Below the pieces are notes generated by a model. It was not told the DNA's origin. It saw nothing but the letters and a program-made list of their open reading frames with translations, and made no database searches. This document shows positions 45,082-53,319 of a stretch of 64,000 nucleotides of DNA, piece by piece. Source of the DNA: Komagataeibacter xylinus NBRC 15237 (GTDB lineage Bacteria; Pseudomonadota; Alphaproteobacteria; Acetobacterales; Acetobacteraceae); assembly GCF_001571345.1 (NCBI RefSeq), contig NZ_BCTP01000008.1, positions 1 to 64,000 of the forward strand, in the 5' to 3' direction. The translations under genes and the position numbers were made by a program. Positions within the stretch are counted from its first letter, which is position 1, and every line of letters starts with the position of its first letter.

Positions 45082-46206
45082 CTAAACCCGCTCGTCATCG
45101 TCCAGTTTAGGCGTGGCCTTGTCCATGGTGGCGAGCAGGGCGGCGGTGAGGGGCGAGGCCAGGATCAGGCCCGGAATGCCGAGGATGGTGCCAAAGATCG
45201 TCTGTGACAGGATGGTCAGCCCCGGCGGCATCTTGACCGCGTGGCGCTGGATGAGCGGCGCCATGACATTGCCCTCGAAGAACTGGATGGCGGCGTAAAG
45301 CCCCAGCACCATCACCCCCTCGCGCGTGCCCTGCGACAGCCCGATGAGCACGGCAGGCACCGCCCCCACGAAGGCCCCGATATAGGGAATGAAATTGGCC
45401 ATTCCCGCCACCACGCCCAAAGCCAGGGCCAGCGGCACGCCAATGCACCACAGCCCGATGAAGGACAGCAGCCCCACCACCGTCATGTCCAGCGCCTGCC
45501 CCGCCGTCCAGGCCCATAGCGTGCGGCCTGCGGTCAGCAGCAGCGTGCGCGATGTCCTGCGGTAGGGGTGGGGGATCAGCCGCAGCATGCCATTGACATA
45601 GATTTCGGGCGAGATGGCGAAATACAGCCCCGCGATCAGGATCACAGCCAGCGTGCCCGCCGCCCCGAAGGCCGAGGAGACAAAGCCGGTCATCGACCCC
45701 GCGATGGACCCGAATCCGGCATTGCCCGAGGTCTGTTCGTTGCCGCCAAGGGTGGTGGGCAGCTTATCAAGGATCATCCGCCCGGTGGAGGAATTGCCCA
45801 TGCTGTCACGCAGGTTGTGGGCCTGCTCGCTCAGCGCGGTGCGCAGCTTGACCGCCTGCTCCGATATTTCCGGCCCGCTGCTCCAGATCAGGCCGGTCAG
45901 CGCGCCGATCAGCACCACCACCACGATGGTCAGCGCCAGCCAGTAAGGCATGCGCGTGCGCCGTTCAACAAGACCGGCAAGGTTATGCAGGATCACGGCC
46001 ACCAGGGTTGCGGCGAAGATGACCATCAGCACATCGCCGACCACCCAGATCAGCATGACCACGATGGTCACGATCAGCGTCAGCCGCAGCAGGGCATAGA
46101 TGCGTGCGAGCTGGGTGGCGCGGGGGTCGGTGATGTCATCCTTGTGATGGACAGGCTTTGAATCGGGTTCGTTGGAAGCGGGAGCCGTGGGCGGAGAGGC
46201 TGTCAT
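45082..46206 (-). CDS. AI-2E family transporter (PerM-like)
   Basis: 374 residues. Eight hydrophobic segments, in the family order: VIFAATLVAVILHNLAGLVERRTRMPYWLALTIVVVV near the start, a soluble loop at about 105-165, then AVILIAGLYFAISPEIY, and the conserved LALALGVVAGMANFIPYIGAFVGAVPAVLIGL with the PYIG motif. It ends in a short acidic tail (KLDDDERV). The family was named for AI-2 export, but members also act as ion antiporters. Substrate unknown here. Divergent from the MFS gene. Confidence 0.9.
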   Translation of the reverse strand: MTASPPTAPASNEPDSKPVHHKDDITDPRATQLARIYALLRLTLIVTIVVMLIWVVGDVLMVIFAATLVAVILHNLAGLVERRTRMPYWLALTIVVVVLIGALTGLIWSSGPEISEQAVKLRTALSEQAHNLRDSMGNSSTGRMILDKLPTTLGGNEQTSGNAGFGSIAGSMTGFVSSAFGAAGTLAVILIAGLYFAISPEIYVNGMLRLIPHPYRRTSRTLLLTAGRTLWAWTAGQALDMTVVGLLSFIGLWCIGVPLALALGVVAGMANFIPYIGAFVGAVPAVLIGLSQGTREGVMVLGLYAAIQFFEGNVMAPLIQRHAVKMPPGLTILSQTIFGTILGIPGLILASPLTAALLATMDKATPKLDDDERV

Positions 46207-46418
46207 CTATGGGTCCGTATGCTGGGCATGGAACATGTGGAACGGGAAAGGCGTGCGCGTGGCGTGAACCCGGATAACGCCGGGCAGGATGGACGGATTG
46301 CCCGAGGGTAAAATTCTGCCACGGATGGTCTGCTAAAGTGATATGGCCCCTGATGGGTTAATGCCGCATTGATGTGCAAGCGGTAAGCCAATCTTCGCCA
46401 TCGGGAAAGGGCGGATAT

Positions 46419-47615
46419 GTGAGTGACGCGAACATGGCCCCCCTTCCGGCGGGTCGCGCATGGGCGGTCTGGGTGGCGCTGGCAGTGGCTACGTTTGCCA
46501 TCGGCACGGGTGAGTTCGCGCTCATGGCCCTGCTGCCCGGCGTGGCGCGCTCGCTTGGCGTTGGCGTGCCGGTGGCGGGGCATGTCATCAGCGCCTATGC
46601 GCTGGGCGTGGTGGTGGGCGCGCCGCTTGTCACCCTGTTTGCCGCCCGCATGCCCCGGCGCAGGCTGCTGCTGGTGTTGCAGGCCGTGTTCGTGGCGGGC
46701 AATGCCGGGTGCGCCCTTGCCCCCGGTTACGGCACGCTGGTGGCCCTGCGTTTTCTGACCGGGGTGCCGCATGGCGCCTTTTACGCCGTGGCGGCGCTGG
46801 TGGCGGCAGCGATGGTGCCACCCGCACGCCGGGGGCGGGCGGTGGCGGGCGTGTTTTCGGGCCTTACCATCGCGCATGTGGTGGGCGTGCCGCTGGTGAC
46901 ATGGGTGGGCGAAGCATTGGGCTGGCGCGCGGTTTACGGGCTGGTCACGCTCATGGGTCTCATCGCCTTCGGGCTGATGGCGCGCAGCCTGCCGCAGGTG
47001 CCGGTCGATCCTGCCCATGCGTCCTCCGTGCGGCGCGAGCTTGGGGCGCTCGGCCGCCCGCAGGTCTGGCTGACGCTGGCTACGGGGGCGGTCGGGTTTG
47101 GGGGCATGTTCTGTGTCGGCACCTATCTTTCCACCGTGCTGCTGGGGGTTACCGGGGTCTCCGCCGATGTGCTGCCGGTAGCCCAGATGCTGTGGGGGCT
47201 GGGCATGGTGGCGGGCAACATGGCGGGCGCGCGGCTGGTTGATGTCAGCCCGGTGCTGGCGATCATCGTAACCCTGGTGGCGAGCACGCTCATGTCATGC
47301 CTGTTTGCGCTCTGCGCGGGGAATGTCTGGCTGATCCTGCCGGTCATCGGCCTGACCGGCTGCATCATCGCCCTGCTGCCCGCACTCCAGACCCGGCTGA
47401 TGGACGTGGCAGCCGGGGCGCAGGGGCTGGCGGCAGCGCTCAACCACTGCGCCGTCAACATCGCCAACGCCTTCGGGGCGTGGCTGGGTGGAGCGGTGAT
47501 TGCGGCGGGTTATGGCGCGCAGTCGGTCGGGTGGGCCGGGGCCTGCCTCTCGGCTGCGGGGCTGGGGATTTTCCTGATCGGGCTGGCCGGTTCCCGGAAA
47601 GCGACCTGTAAATGA
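46419..47615 (+). CDS. MFS transporter, drug:H+ antiporter-1 type
   Basis: 398 residues from a GTG at 46419 (AAAGG upstream); earlier GTG at 46374 is possible. Twelve hydrophobic segments. Landmarks: VALAVATFAIGTGEFALMALLPG in helix 1, the motif A-like loop AARMPRRRLLLV, and the GVPHGAFYAVAALVAAAMVP helix-4 region typical of the AraJ/NepI-like DHA1 exporters. Substrate unknown. Single gene; ends at repeat copy E. Confidence 0.9.
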   Translation: MSDANMAPLPAGRAWAVWVALAVATFAIGTGEFALMALLPGVARSLGVGVPVAGHVISAYALGVVVGAPLVTLFAARMPRRRLLLVLQAVFVAGNAGCALAPGYGTLVALRFLTGVPHGAFYAVAALVAAAMVPPARRGRAVAGVFSGLTIAHVVGVPLVTWVGEALGWRAVYGLVTLMGLIAFGLMARSLPQVPVDPAHASSVRRELGALGRPQVWLTLATGAVGFGGMFCVGTYLSTVLLGVTGVSADVLPVAQMLWGLGMVAGNMAGARLVDVSPVLAIIVTLVASTLMSCLFALCAGNVWLILPVIGLTGCIIALLPALQTRLMDVAAGAQGLAAALNHCAVNIANAFGAWLGGAVIAAGYGAQSVGWAGACLSAAGLGIFLIGLAGSRKATCK

Positions 47616-47700
47616 TAGAAGTTTTTGGGTGCTGCCTTTTTTCAAAAAGGCAGCGTTTTTTCGAAGCTTTTTGAAAAAAGCTTCACCAGAAACTTTTATC
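47614..47700 (+). repeat. Palindromic terminator repeat, copy E (complete, 87 bases)
   Basis: The best example of the family: GATAGAAGTTTTTGGGTG at the left, hairpin 1 GCTGCCTTTTTT / CAAAAAGGCAGC (the GCCGCC stem with a compensated base-pair change), hairpin 2 GAAGCTTTTTG / AAAAAAGCTTC, then CACCAGAAACTTTTATC at the right. The right end is the inverse of the left. Located between the converging MFS and ABC-F genes, it serves both. Confidence 0.92.
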
Positions 47701-47704
47701 GGCC

Positions 47705-49591
47705 TTAGTCCGCATTCGCGGCTTCAAGCTCGGTTTCGGCTTCCAGCCAGTCTTCCTCGGCGTGGTCATGTTCGCGCGCAATGGCGGCTAGGCGGGTGTT
47801 GAGCGCCGTCACTTCCTCGGGCTTGCCGGTTTCATACAGTTTGGGGTCGGCAAGGCGGGCTTCCAGCTTTGCGCGTTCGGCCACCAGTTTTGCCATAAGC
47901 TGCTCGGCATCGCGGATGCGCTTGCGCAGGGGGGCCGTGGCCTTGCGGGCCTCGGCGCGTTCGCGGCGGTCATCGCGCTTGGGGGCGGCGGCGGGGCGGT
48001 CGGGGTTGCTGGCTGCCACCGCGCGGGCGCGTTCGGTCAGCCACACGCGGTATTCCGCCATGTCGCCTTCAAACGGGCGCACCGTGCCATCGCCTACCAG
48101 CCACAGGCGGTCGGCCACGAGTTCAACCAGATGCGGGTCGTGGCTGATCAGCAGCACCGCGCCTTCGAATTCCGCCAGGGCGCGGATCAGCGCATCGCGC
48201 GCATCAAGGTCGAGGTGGTTGGTCGGTTCATCCAGGATCAGCAGGTGCGGGGCATCGCGCGTGGCAAGGGCCAGCAGCAGGCGGGCCTTTTCGCCGCCTG
48301 AGAGGTCGCGCGTGGGGGTTTCGGCCCGTTCCGCATCCAGCCCGAAGCGGGCAAGCTGCGCGCGCACGGCAGGCGGCGTGGCCTCGGGCAGGGCACGGGC
48401 CATGTGGTCCACCGGCGTTTCATCGGGCCGCAGTTCCTCGGCCTGATGCTGGGCAAAATAGCCCACCTTGAGTTTGGGGCTGTGCTGGATCGTGCCCGAT
48501 TGCGGTTCCAGCCTGCCCGCCACCAGCTTGGCGAAGGTGGATTTGCCGTTGCCATTGGCACCGAGCAGGGCGATGCGGTCCTCCATGTCGATGCGCAGCG
48601 ACAGGTTGGACAGGATGGTGTGATCGCCATACCCCGCGCTCACGCGCTCCATGGTCAGCATGGGCGGCGGCAGGGGCGAGGGCTCGGGGAAGGCGAAGTG
48701 ACTGGGCACGTCCTCCACCACGCTGTCGATCTGGGGCAGTTTTTCCAGCGCCTTGATGCGGGCCTGCGCCTGCTTGGCCTTGGTGGCCTTGGCGCGGAAA
48801 CGGTCAACAAAGGACTGCATATGCGCGCGCTTGGCATTGATGCGCTCGGCCATGCGGGCCTGTTGCAGCGCCTGCTCGGTGCGGATGCGCACGAACTCCT
48901 CATACCCGCCGGGCGTGAGCGTGAGCTTGCCCCGGTCAAGATGGGCGATGGCATCGACCGCGCGGTCGAGCAGGCCGCGATCATGGCTGACAATCAGGGC
49001 AGCACCCCCAAAGCGGGCCAGCCAGTTCTCGAGCCAGATCGTGGCCTCGAGGTCGAGGTGGTTGGTCGGCTCATCAAGCAAAAGCAGGTCGGGGTTGAGG
49101 AACAGGGCCGTGGCGAGTGCCACGCGCATGCGCCACCCGCCCGAAAAGTCGGATACCGGGCGCGCCTGGGCGCTGGCGTCAAAGCCAAGGCCGGACAGGA
49201 TGGCGGCTGCGCGGGCGGGCGCGCTGTGGGCATCGATGGCCAGCAGGCGCTCGTGGATATCGGCAATGCGGGCGGGGTCGGTGCAGGTTTCGGATTCGGC
49301 CAGCAGGCCCGTGCGCTCGGTATCGCCCGCCAGCACGGTGTCGAGCAGGGAGCCATAGCCGGTAGGGGCCTCCTGCTTGATGCGGCCCATGCGCGCGCGG
49401 GCGGAAAGGTGGATGGAGCCGCCATCGGGCGCGATGTCACCCGCAATGGCGGCCAGCAGCGTGGACTTGCCTGCCCCGTTGCGGCCCACGAGGCCGATCT
49501 TGCGGCCAGGGTCGATGCTCAGGCTCGCGCCATCGAGCAGGGTGCGCCCTGCAATGCGCAGGGTGAGGTCAGATATGACGAGCAGGCTCAC
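47705..49591 (-). CDS. ABC-F family ATP-binding protein (YheS/Uup-like)
   Basis: 628 residues from a GTG start. Two ABC cassettes: Walker A GLVGRNGAGKSTLLAAIAG and signature DFSGGWRMRVALATAL with LLLLDEPTNHLDLEA; then LLGANGNGKSTFAKLVAG and DLSGGEKARLLLALAT with LLILDEPTNHLDLDA. The linker between them (about 235-310, KRAHMQSFVDRFRAKATKAKQAQARIKALEKL) is the ABC-F P-site interaction motif. A C-terminal coiled coil (about 550-628) is rich in Ala, Arg and Glu. No membrane segments. ABC-F proteins bind the ribosome and rescue stalled translation. It converges with MFS. Confidence 0.93.
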   Translation of the reverse strand: MSLLVISDLTLRIAGRTLLDGASLSIDPGRKIGLVGRNGAGKSTLLAAIAGDIAPDGGSIHLSARARMGRIKQEAPTGYGSLLDTVLAGDTERTGLLAESETCTDPARIADIHERLLAIDAHSAPARAAAILSGLGFDASAQARPVSDFSGGWRMRVALATALFLNPDLLLLDEPTNHLDLEATIWLENWLARFGGAALIVSHDRGLLDRAVDAIAHLDRGKLTLTPGGYEEFVRIRTEQALQQARMAERINAKRAHMQSFVDRFRAKATKAKQAQARIKALEKLPQIDSVVEDVPSHFAFPEPSPLPPPMLTMERVSAGYGDHTILSNLSLRIDMEDRIALLGANGNGKSTFAKLVAGRLEPQSGTIQHSPKLKVGYFAQHQAEELRPDETPVDHMARALPEATPPAVRAQLARFGLDAERAETPTRDLSGGEKARLLLALATRDAPHLLILDEPTNHLDLDARDALIRALAEFEGAVLLISHDPHLVELVADRLWLVGDGTVRPFEGDMAEYRVWLTERARAVAASNPDRPAAAPKRDDRRERAEARKATAPLRKRIRDAEQLMAKLVAERAKLEARLADPKLYETGKPEEVTALNTRLAAIAREHDHAEEDWLEAETELEAANAD

Positions 49592-49751
49592 GGGCGGAAA
49601 ACTCCGGCAATAAAGGGGGCATGGCTGGTTTCGTGCGGGTTTGTACCTACCAGTCTGCGGCGATATGCTCTAGATGGCGGTTGTAAGGTGATGTCGGCTT
49701 ATGTCCAATGCCGCCTCGTATATTTTGCAACCCGTTGAAAGGAGCTGTCCC

Positions 49752-50174
49752 ATGGCAGTCGAACGTACCCTCTCCATCATCAAGCCCGATGCGACCCGCC
49801 GTAACCTGACCGGCAAGATCAATGCCGTGTTCGAAGGCAATGGCCTGCGCATCGTGGCGCAGAAGCGCATCCAGCTGACCAAGGCGACCGCTGGCGCGTT
49901 CTATGAAGTGCACAAGGAGCGCCCGTTCTACAACGATCTCGTGTCCTTCATGATCTCCGGCCCGGTCGTGGTGCAGGTGCTTGAAGGCGAGAACGCCGTG
50001 CTGAAGAACCGCGAAGTGATGGGTGCGACCGACCCCAAGAAGGCCGAAGCCCACACCATCCGCGCCCAGTTTGCCGAGAGCATCGAAGCCAACTCCGTGC
50101 ATGGCTCCGACAGCCTCGAGAACGCGAAGAACGAGATCTCCTTCTTCTTCGCCGGCACCGAGATCCTGCCCTGA
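49752..50174 (+). CDS. ndk: Nucleoside diphosphate kinase
   Basis: 140 residues from [18 protein letters not shown] with GAAAGGAGCTG upstream; the frame is open 17 codons further. Active-site His lies in [13 protein letters not shown] near residue 117, with the phosphate contact [10 protein letters not shown] and [15 protein letters not shown]. It exchanges gamma-phosphates between NTPs and NDPs. Single gene, followed by an elaborate terminator region. Confidence 0.98.
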   Translation: MAVERTLSIIKPDATRRNLTGKINAVFEGNGLRIVAQKRIQLTKATAGAFYEVHKERPFYNDLVSFMISGPVVVQVLEGENAVLKNREVMGATDPKKAEAHTIRAQFAESIEANSVHGSDSLENAKNEISFFFAGTEILP

Positions 50175-50218
50175 TCCTTTTGGATCAGTGACGGGCCGGG
50201 GCATTTGCCCCGGTTGCG

Positions 50219-50249
50219 GAAAAGCCGACCTTCGGGTCGGCTTTTTTTA
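50219..50249 (+). terminator. Intrinsic terminator of ndk
   Basis: AAAAGCCGACC, TTCG tetraloop, GGTCGGCTTTTTTT. Two further short hairpins precede it, CCGGGGC/GCCCCGG at 50196-50213 and TGATCC/GGATCA at 50172-50187, the latter starting at the stop codon. Confidence 0.95.
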
Positions 50250-50356
50250 TGCCTGCGGGCTGACGGGCGCATCAATATTTTATCGCACATAATGATATTG
50301 GAAGGCGACAATGACAGAACTGGCCGCGCAAAGGCCCGGCCAGGATGAAAGCGAAA

Positions 50357-50436
50357 AAGAAGAAGTGTTTTGGTGAAGCTTTTTTCAAAAAGCTTCGACA
50401 CGGCGCTGCCTTCATGAAAAAGGCAGCGCCGGGAAG
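50357..50436 (-). repeat. Palindromic terminator repeat, copy F (reverse orientation)
   Basis: Read on the plus strand: GAAGAAGTGTTTTGGTG, then GAAGCTTTTTTC/AAAAAGCTTC, then a short link and GGCGCTGCC...GGCAGCGCC with an ATG-containing loop. Reverse orientation relative to plus strand, so the GC-rich hairpin is next to the stop of the minus-strand purN, as in the other copies. The GC-rich stem has changed sequence with both arms changed together (GGCGCTGCC with GGCAGCGCC). Confidence 0.85.
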
Positions 50437-50441
50437 CCCGT

Positions 50442-51062
50442 TTAAACCGCCAGCAGGCTGTCAGCCGCGTCAGGCACAGGGATCGTGGCCGGAGCCAGCA
50501 CGCGGCGCAGGGCGGCGGGGTAGAGCCTGTGTTCCTGCACCAGCACGCGGGCGGCGAGCATGTCTGGCGTGTCGCCATCGAGCACGGGTATTGCGGCCTG
50601 GCCTATGACCGGGCCTTCATCCATGCCCTCCGTCACCCAATGCACGGTGCAGCCGTGGATGCGGGTGCCGTTTTCCAGCGCGCGCTCATGCGTGTGCAGG
50701 CCGGGAAAGGCGGGGAGCAGGCTGGGGTGGATATTGAGCATCCGCCCTTTCCACGCCGTGGTCAGGAAGGGGGTGAGCAGGCGCATGTAGCCCGCAAGGC
50801 AGATATATTCCACGCCCGCCGCGCGCAGCGTGGCATCGAGTGCGCGCTCATGGCCTTCGCGGTCGCGGGGGTAGGCGCGGTGGTCGATGGCCTGTGCCGC
50901 AAGTCCTGCGGAACGCGCCACGTCCAGCCCCGGCGCGTCGGGGTTGTTGCTCAGCACCAGGGCAATGCGGGCAGGATAGTCAGGCTGAGCGCAGGCTTCG
51001 ATCAGCGCGCGCATGTTGCTGCCGCGCCCGCTGATGAGGATGGCAATGGGAGTCTTGTGCAT
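50442..51062 (-). CDS. purN: Phosphoribosylglycinamide formyltransferase
   Basis: 206 residues from MHKTPIAILISGRGSNMRAL; a start 12 codons further back would overlap purM. The folate and GAR site shows GRGSNM, GVEYICLAGYMRLL, and the catalytic NIHPSLLPAFPGLHTHERAL with N-I-H-P and the downstream Asp in TEGMDEGPVIGQ. Third step of purine synthesis: GAR plus 10-formyl-THF gives FGAR. Ten bases after the purM stop, so an operon. Copy F follows. Confidence 0.97.
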   Translation of the reverse strand: MHKTPIAILISGRGSNMRALIEACAQPDYPARIALVLSNNPDAPGLDVARSAGLAAQAIDHRAYPRDREGHERALDATLRAAGVEYICLAGYMRLLTPFLTTAWKGRMLNIHPSLLPAFPGLHTHERALENGTRIHGCTVHWVTEGMDEGPVIGQAAIPVLDGDTPDMLAARVLVQEHRLYPAALRRVLAPATIPVPDAADSLLAV

Positions 51063-51072
51063 CGGGGCGGGG

Positions 51073-52173
51073 TCAGTCACGCAGTTCGGGTAGTTCATCA
51101 AAGGTCAGCGTGGCCGGGCTGTCCGGGCTTTCGCCCTGGGTTATGGTGCCGATGATGAAGGCCTGCTGCCCGCGCTCGGCCAGCTTCGCCATGGCGGCAT
51201 CGGCATCGCGCACCACCAGCACCATGCCCACGCCGCAGTTGAATACCCGCAGCATTTCCTCGGTGGTGACATTGCCAATGCTGGCCAGCCACGGGAAGAC
51301 CGGCGGCACCGGCCACGACGTGCCATCCAGCACGGCGCGCACGCCCTTGGGCAGTACGCGCGGCAGGTTGCCCGGCAGGCCGCCGCCGGTAATGTGGGCA
51401 GCGCCCACCAGCAGGCCCGCGTGATGCAGGTCGAGCACGGGGCGCACGTACAGGGTGGTGGGCGTCATCAGCGCCTCGCCCAGTGTGAGGCCATCGGCAA
51501 ACGGGCAGGGGGCATCCCAGCCCAGCCCGCTGCGCCTGACGATGTTGCGCACCAGCGAGAATCCGTTGGAATGCACGCCCGCCGAAGGCAGCGCGATCAG
51601 CGTGTCACCGGGGCGGATATCCCCGGGCAGCAGCGCCGTGCGCTCGGCGGCACCAACCGAAAAGCCAGCCAGGTCGTAATGGCCGGGGCCGTACATGCCC
51701 GGCATCTCGGCGGTCTCGCCACCCACCAGCGCGCAACCGGACTCGGCGCAGCCCTTTGCTATGCCGCGCACCACCTTGGCGGCATCTTCCACCGCAAGCT
51801 TGCCGGTGGCGAAGTAGTCGAGGAAGAACAGCGGCGTTGCGCCCTGCACCACAAGGTCGTTCACGCACATGGCCACGAGGTCGATGCCCACGGTTTCATG
51901 CAGGCCGCTTTCAATGGCGATCATGAGCTTGGTGCCCACGCCATCGGTGCATGACACGAGAATGGGGTCGGAGAAACCGGCGGCCTTGAGGTCAAACAGC
52001 GCGCCGAATCCGCCAAGCCCGCCCATGGTGCCGGGGCGGTCCGTGGCCTTGGCCGCAGGCTTGATGACCTCGACAAGGGCGTCGCCCGCCGCGATATCCA
52101 CCCCGGCATCGCGGTAGGTGGCGCTTGGCGCGTTGTCGGAGGCAGGTGTGGTCGGGCGGGGGGCGGACGTCAT
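51073..52173 (-). CDS. purM: Phosphoribosylformylglycinamidine cyclo-ligase
   Basis: 366 residues from [17 protein letters not shown] with AAAAGG upstream; the longer upstream frame is antisense to hdaA and rejected. Landmarks: [13 protein letters not shown] (ATP/metal), [15 protein letters not shown], and [18 protein letters not shown] and [11 protein letters not shown] synthetase uses ATP to close the imidazole ring of FGAM. Divergent from hdaA; purN follows. Confidence 0.98.
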   Translation of the reverse strand: MTSAPRPTTPASDNAPSATYRDAGVDIAAGDALVEVIKPAAKATDRPGTMGGLGGFGALFDLKAAGFSDPILVSCTDGVGTKLMIAIESGLHETVGIDLVAMCVNDLVVQGATPLFFLDYFATGKLAVEDAAKVVRGIAKGCAESGCALVGGETAEMPGMYGPGHYDLAGFSVGAAERTALLPGDIRPGDTLIALPSAGVHSNGFSLVRNIVRRSGLGWDAPCPFADGLTLGEALMTPTTLYVRPVLDLHHAGLLVGAAHITGGGLPGNLPRVLPKGVRAVLDGTSWPVPPVFPWLASIGNVTTEEMLRVFNCGVGMVLVVRDADAAMAKLAERGQQAFIIGTITQGESPDSPATLTFDELPELRD

Positions 52174-52367
52174 GCAGCAGGCCTTTTTCACAAGCAAACT
52201 ATCACTTTCCCGGACTCCCTCGCGCAGGCTATGAAAACCGCCCTTGGAGCCGGGTTCAAACGGACTTCCGGCTTTCTTTACGTCATGGTGGGGCTGCGCA
52301 CAAAGCGGTGGTTGAGCATACGAAGCTGAAAACGGATGAAAACACGCCTGCCGGGGTGATCGGCCAG

Positions 52368-53096
52368 ATGGTGTTGCCGTTTGCCCACACGCCGCGTTTC
52401 CGTGCCGCCGATTTCGTTTTTGCCGCTTCCAACGCCGCAGCCCGGAGCTGGCTGCTCGGCTCCACGCCATGGCCCGAGCGCAGGCTGGCGCTGTGGGGGG
52501 CGGCTGGCACCGGCAAGACACACCTGCTTGAAATCTGGGCGCAGCGTCATGGCGCGCGGCTGCTGCACGGGGCCAGCCTGTCGCACGCGCATGTGGCGGC
52601 CCTGTTCCCGGCCTGTGGCGCGCGGGCGCCGCTCATGGCCATTGCGCTCGATAGTGCTGATGAATGCGCCGATGAACGCGCGCTCCTGCACCTGATCAAT
52701 GCCGCGCGCGAGCATGGCATGGTGCTGCTGCTGGGCGCGCGCACGCCACCCGCGCGGTGGGCGGTGGCCCTGCCGGACCTGACCAGCAGGCTGCGTGCGA
52801 CCATGGCGGTGGCCATTGGCCAGCCGGGCGACGGGCTTTTGCGCGTGCTTTTGCTGCGCCTGCTGGCCGAGCGCCAGATCGTGGTGGCGCAGCCGGTGGT
52901 GGAGTGGCTGCTGCGCCGCCTGCCGCGCACGGCGCTGGCCATGCAGGAGGCCGCGAACCGGCTCGACCATGCAGCCCTTGCCTCGGGCCGCCCGGTCACC
53001 CGCGCCCTGGCCGCGCAGGCACTGGCCGACCTGCTGCCAGCCGAGCCGCCGCTGGTGCCTGCGGACCAGAAAAACGACGGTTTGCGCGTGTCATAA
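52368..53096 (+). CDS. hdaA: DnaA-related regulator of replication initiation (Hda-type)
   Basis: 242 residues from [31 protein letters not shown] with GGGGTGA upstream; a GTG at 52308 or ATG at 52125 are other options. The AAA+ core has a DnaA-like LPFAHTPRF opening, Walker [16 protein letters not shown], Walker B-like [10 protein letters not shown], and sensor-like [14 protein letters not shown]. There is no DnaA DNA-binding domain. Hda/HdaA stimulates ATP hydrolysis by DnaA to prevent over-initiation. It usually stands beside ppk in alphaproteobacteria, as here. Its N-terminal clamp motif is the LPF region. Copy G follows. Confidence 0.85.
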   Translation: MVLPFAHTPRFRAADFVFAASNAAARSWLLGSTPWPERRLALWGAAGTGKTHLLEIWAQRHGARLLHGASLSHAHVAALFPACGARAPLMAIALDSADECADERALLHLINAAREHGMVLLLGARTPPARWAVALPDLTSRLRATMAVAIGQPGDGLLRVLLLRLLAERQIVVAQPVVEWLLRRLPRTALAMQEAANRLDHAALASGRPVTRALAAQALADLLPAEPPLVPADQKNDGLRVS

Positions 53097-53145
53097 AAAA
53101 TTCATCGGCTTTCAGCCTGAAGCATGTTGGCAGGCATCCCATTCA

Positions 53146-53229
53146 GAATAAAAGTTTTTGGGTGCCGCCTTTTTTCAAAAAGGCGGCGTTCTACCGAAGC
53201 ATTCTGAAAGCAGCCTCATCCCGGACTTC
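53146..53229 (+). repeat. Palindromic terminator repeat, copy G
   Basis: GAATAAAAGTTTTTGGGTG, then GCCGCCTTTTTT / CAAAAAGGCGGC, then a decayed second half (CGAAGCATTCTGAAAGCAGC, CATCCCGGACTTC). It lies between hdaA and ppk on the same strand, forward relative to hdaA, so it would stop read-through into ppk. Confidence 0.8.
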
Positions 53230-53319
53230 AGGATGCCGGTCCTGAACGCTGCGGGGCACGCAGGGGCTTGGCGCTGGCCAAGAGGATGCTCCGTCGTCTA
53301 GAATCACTTGCAACAAGCA

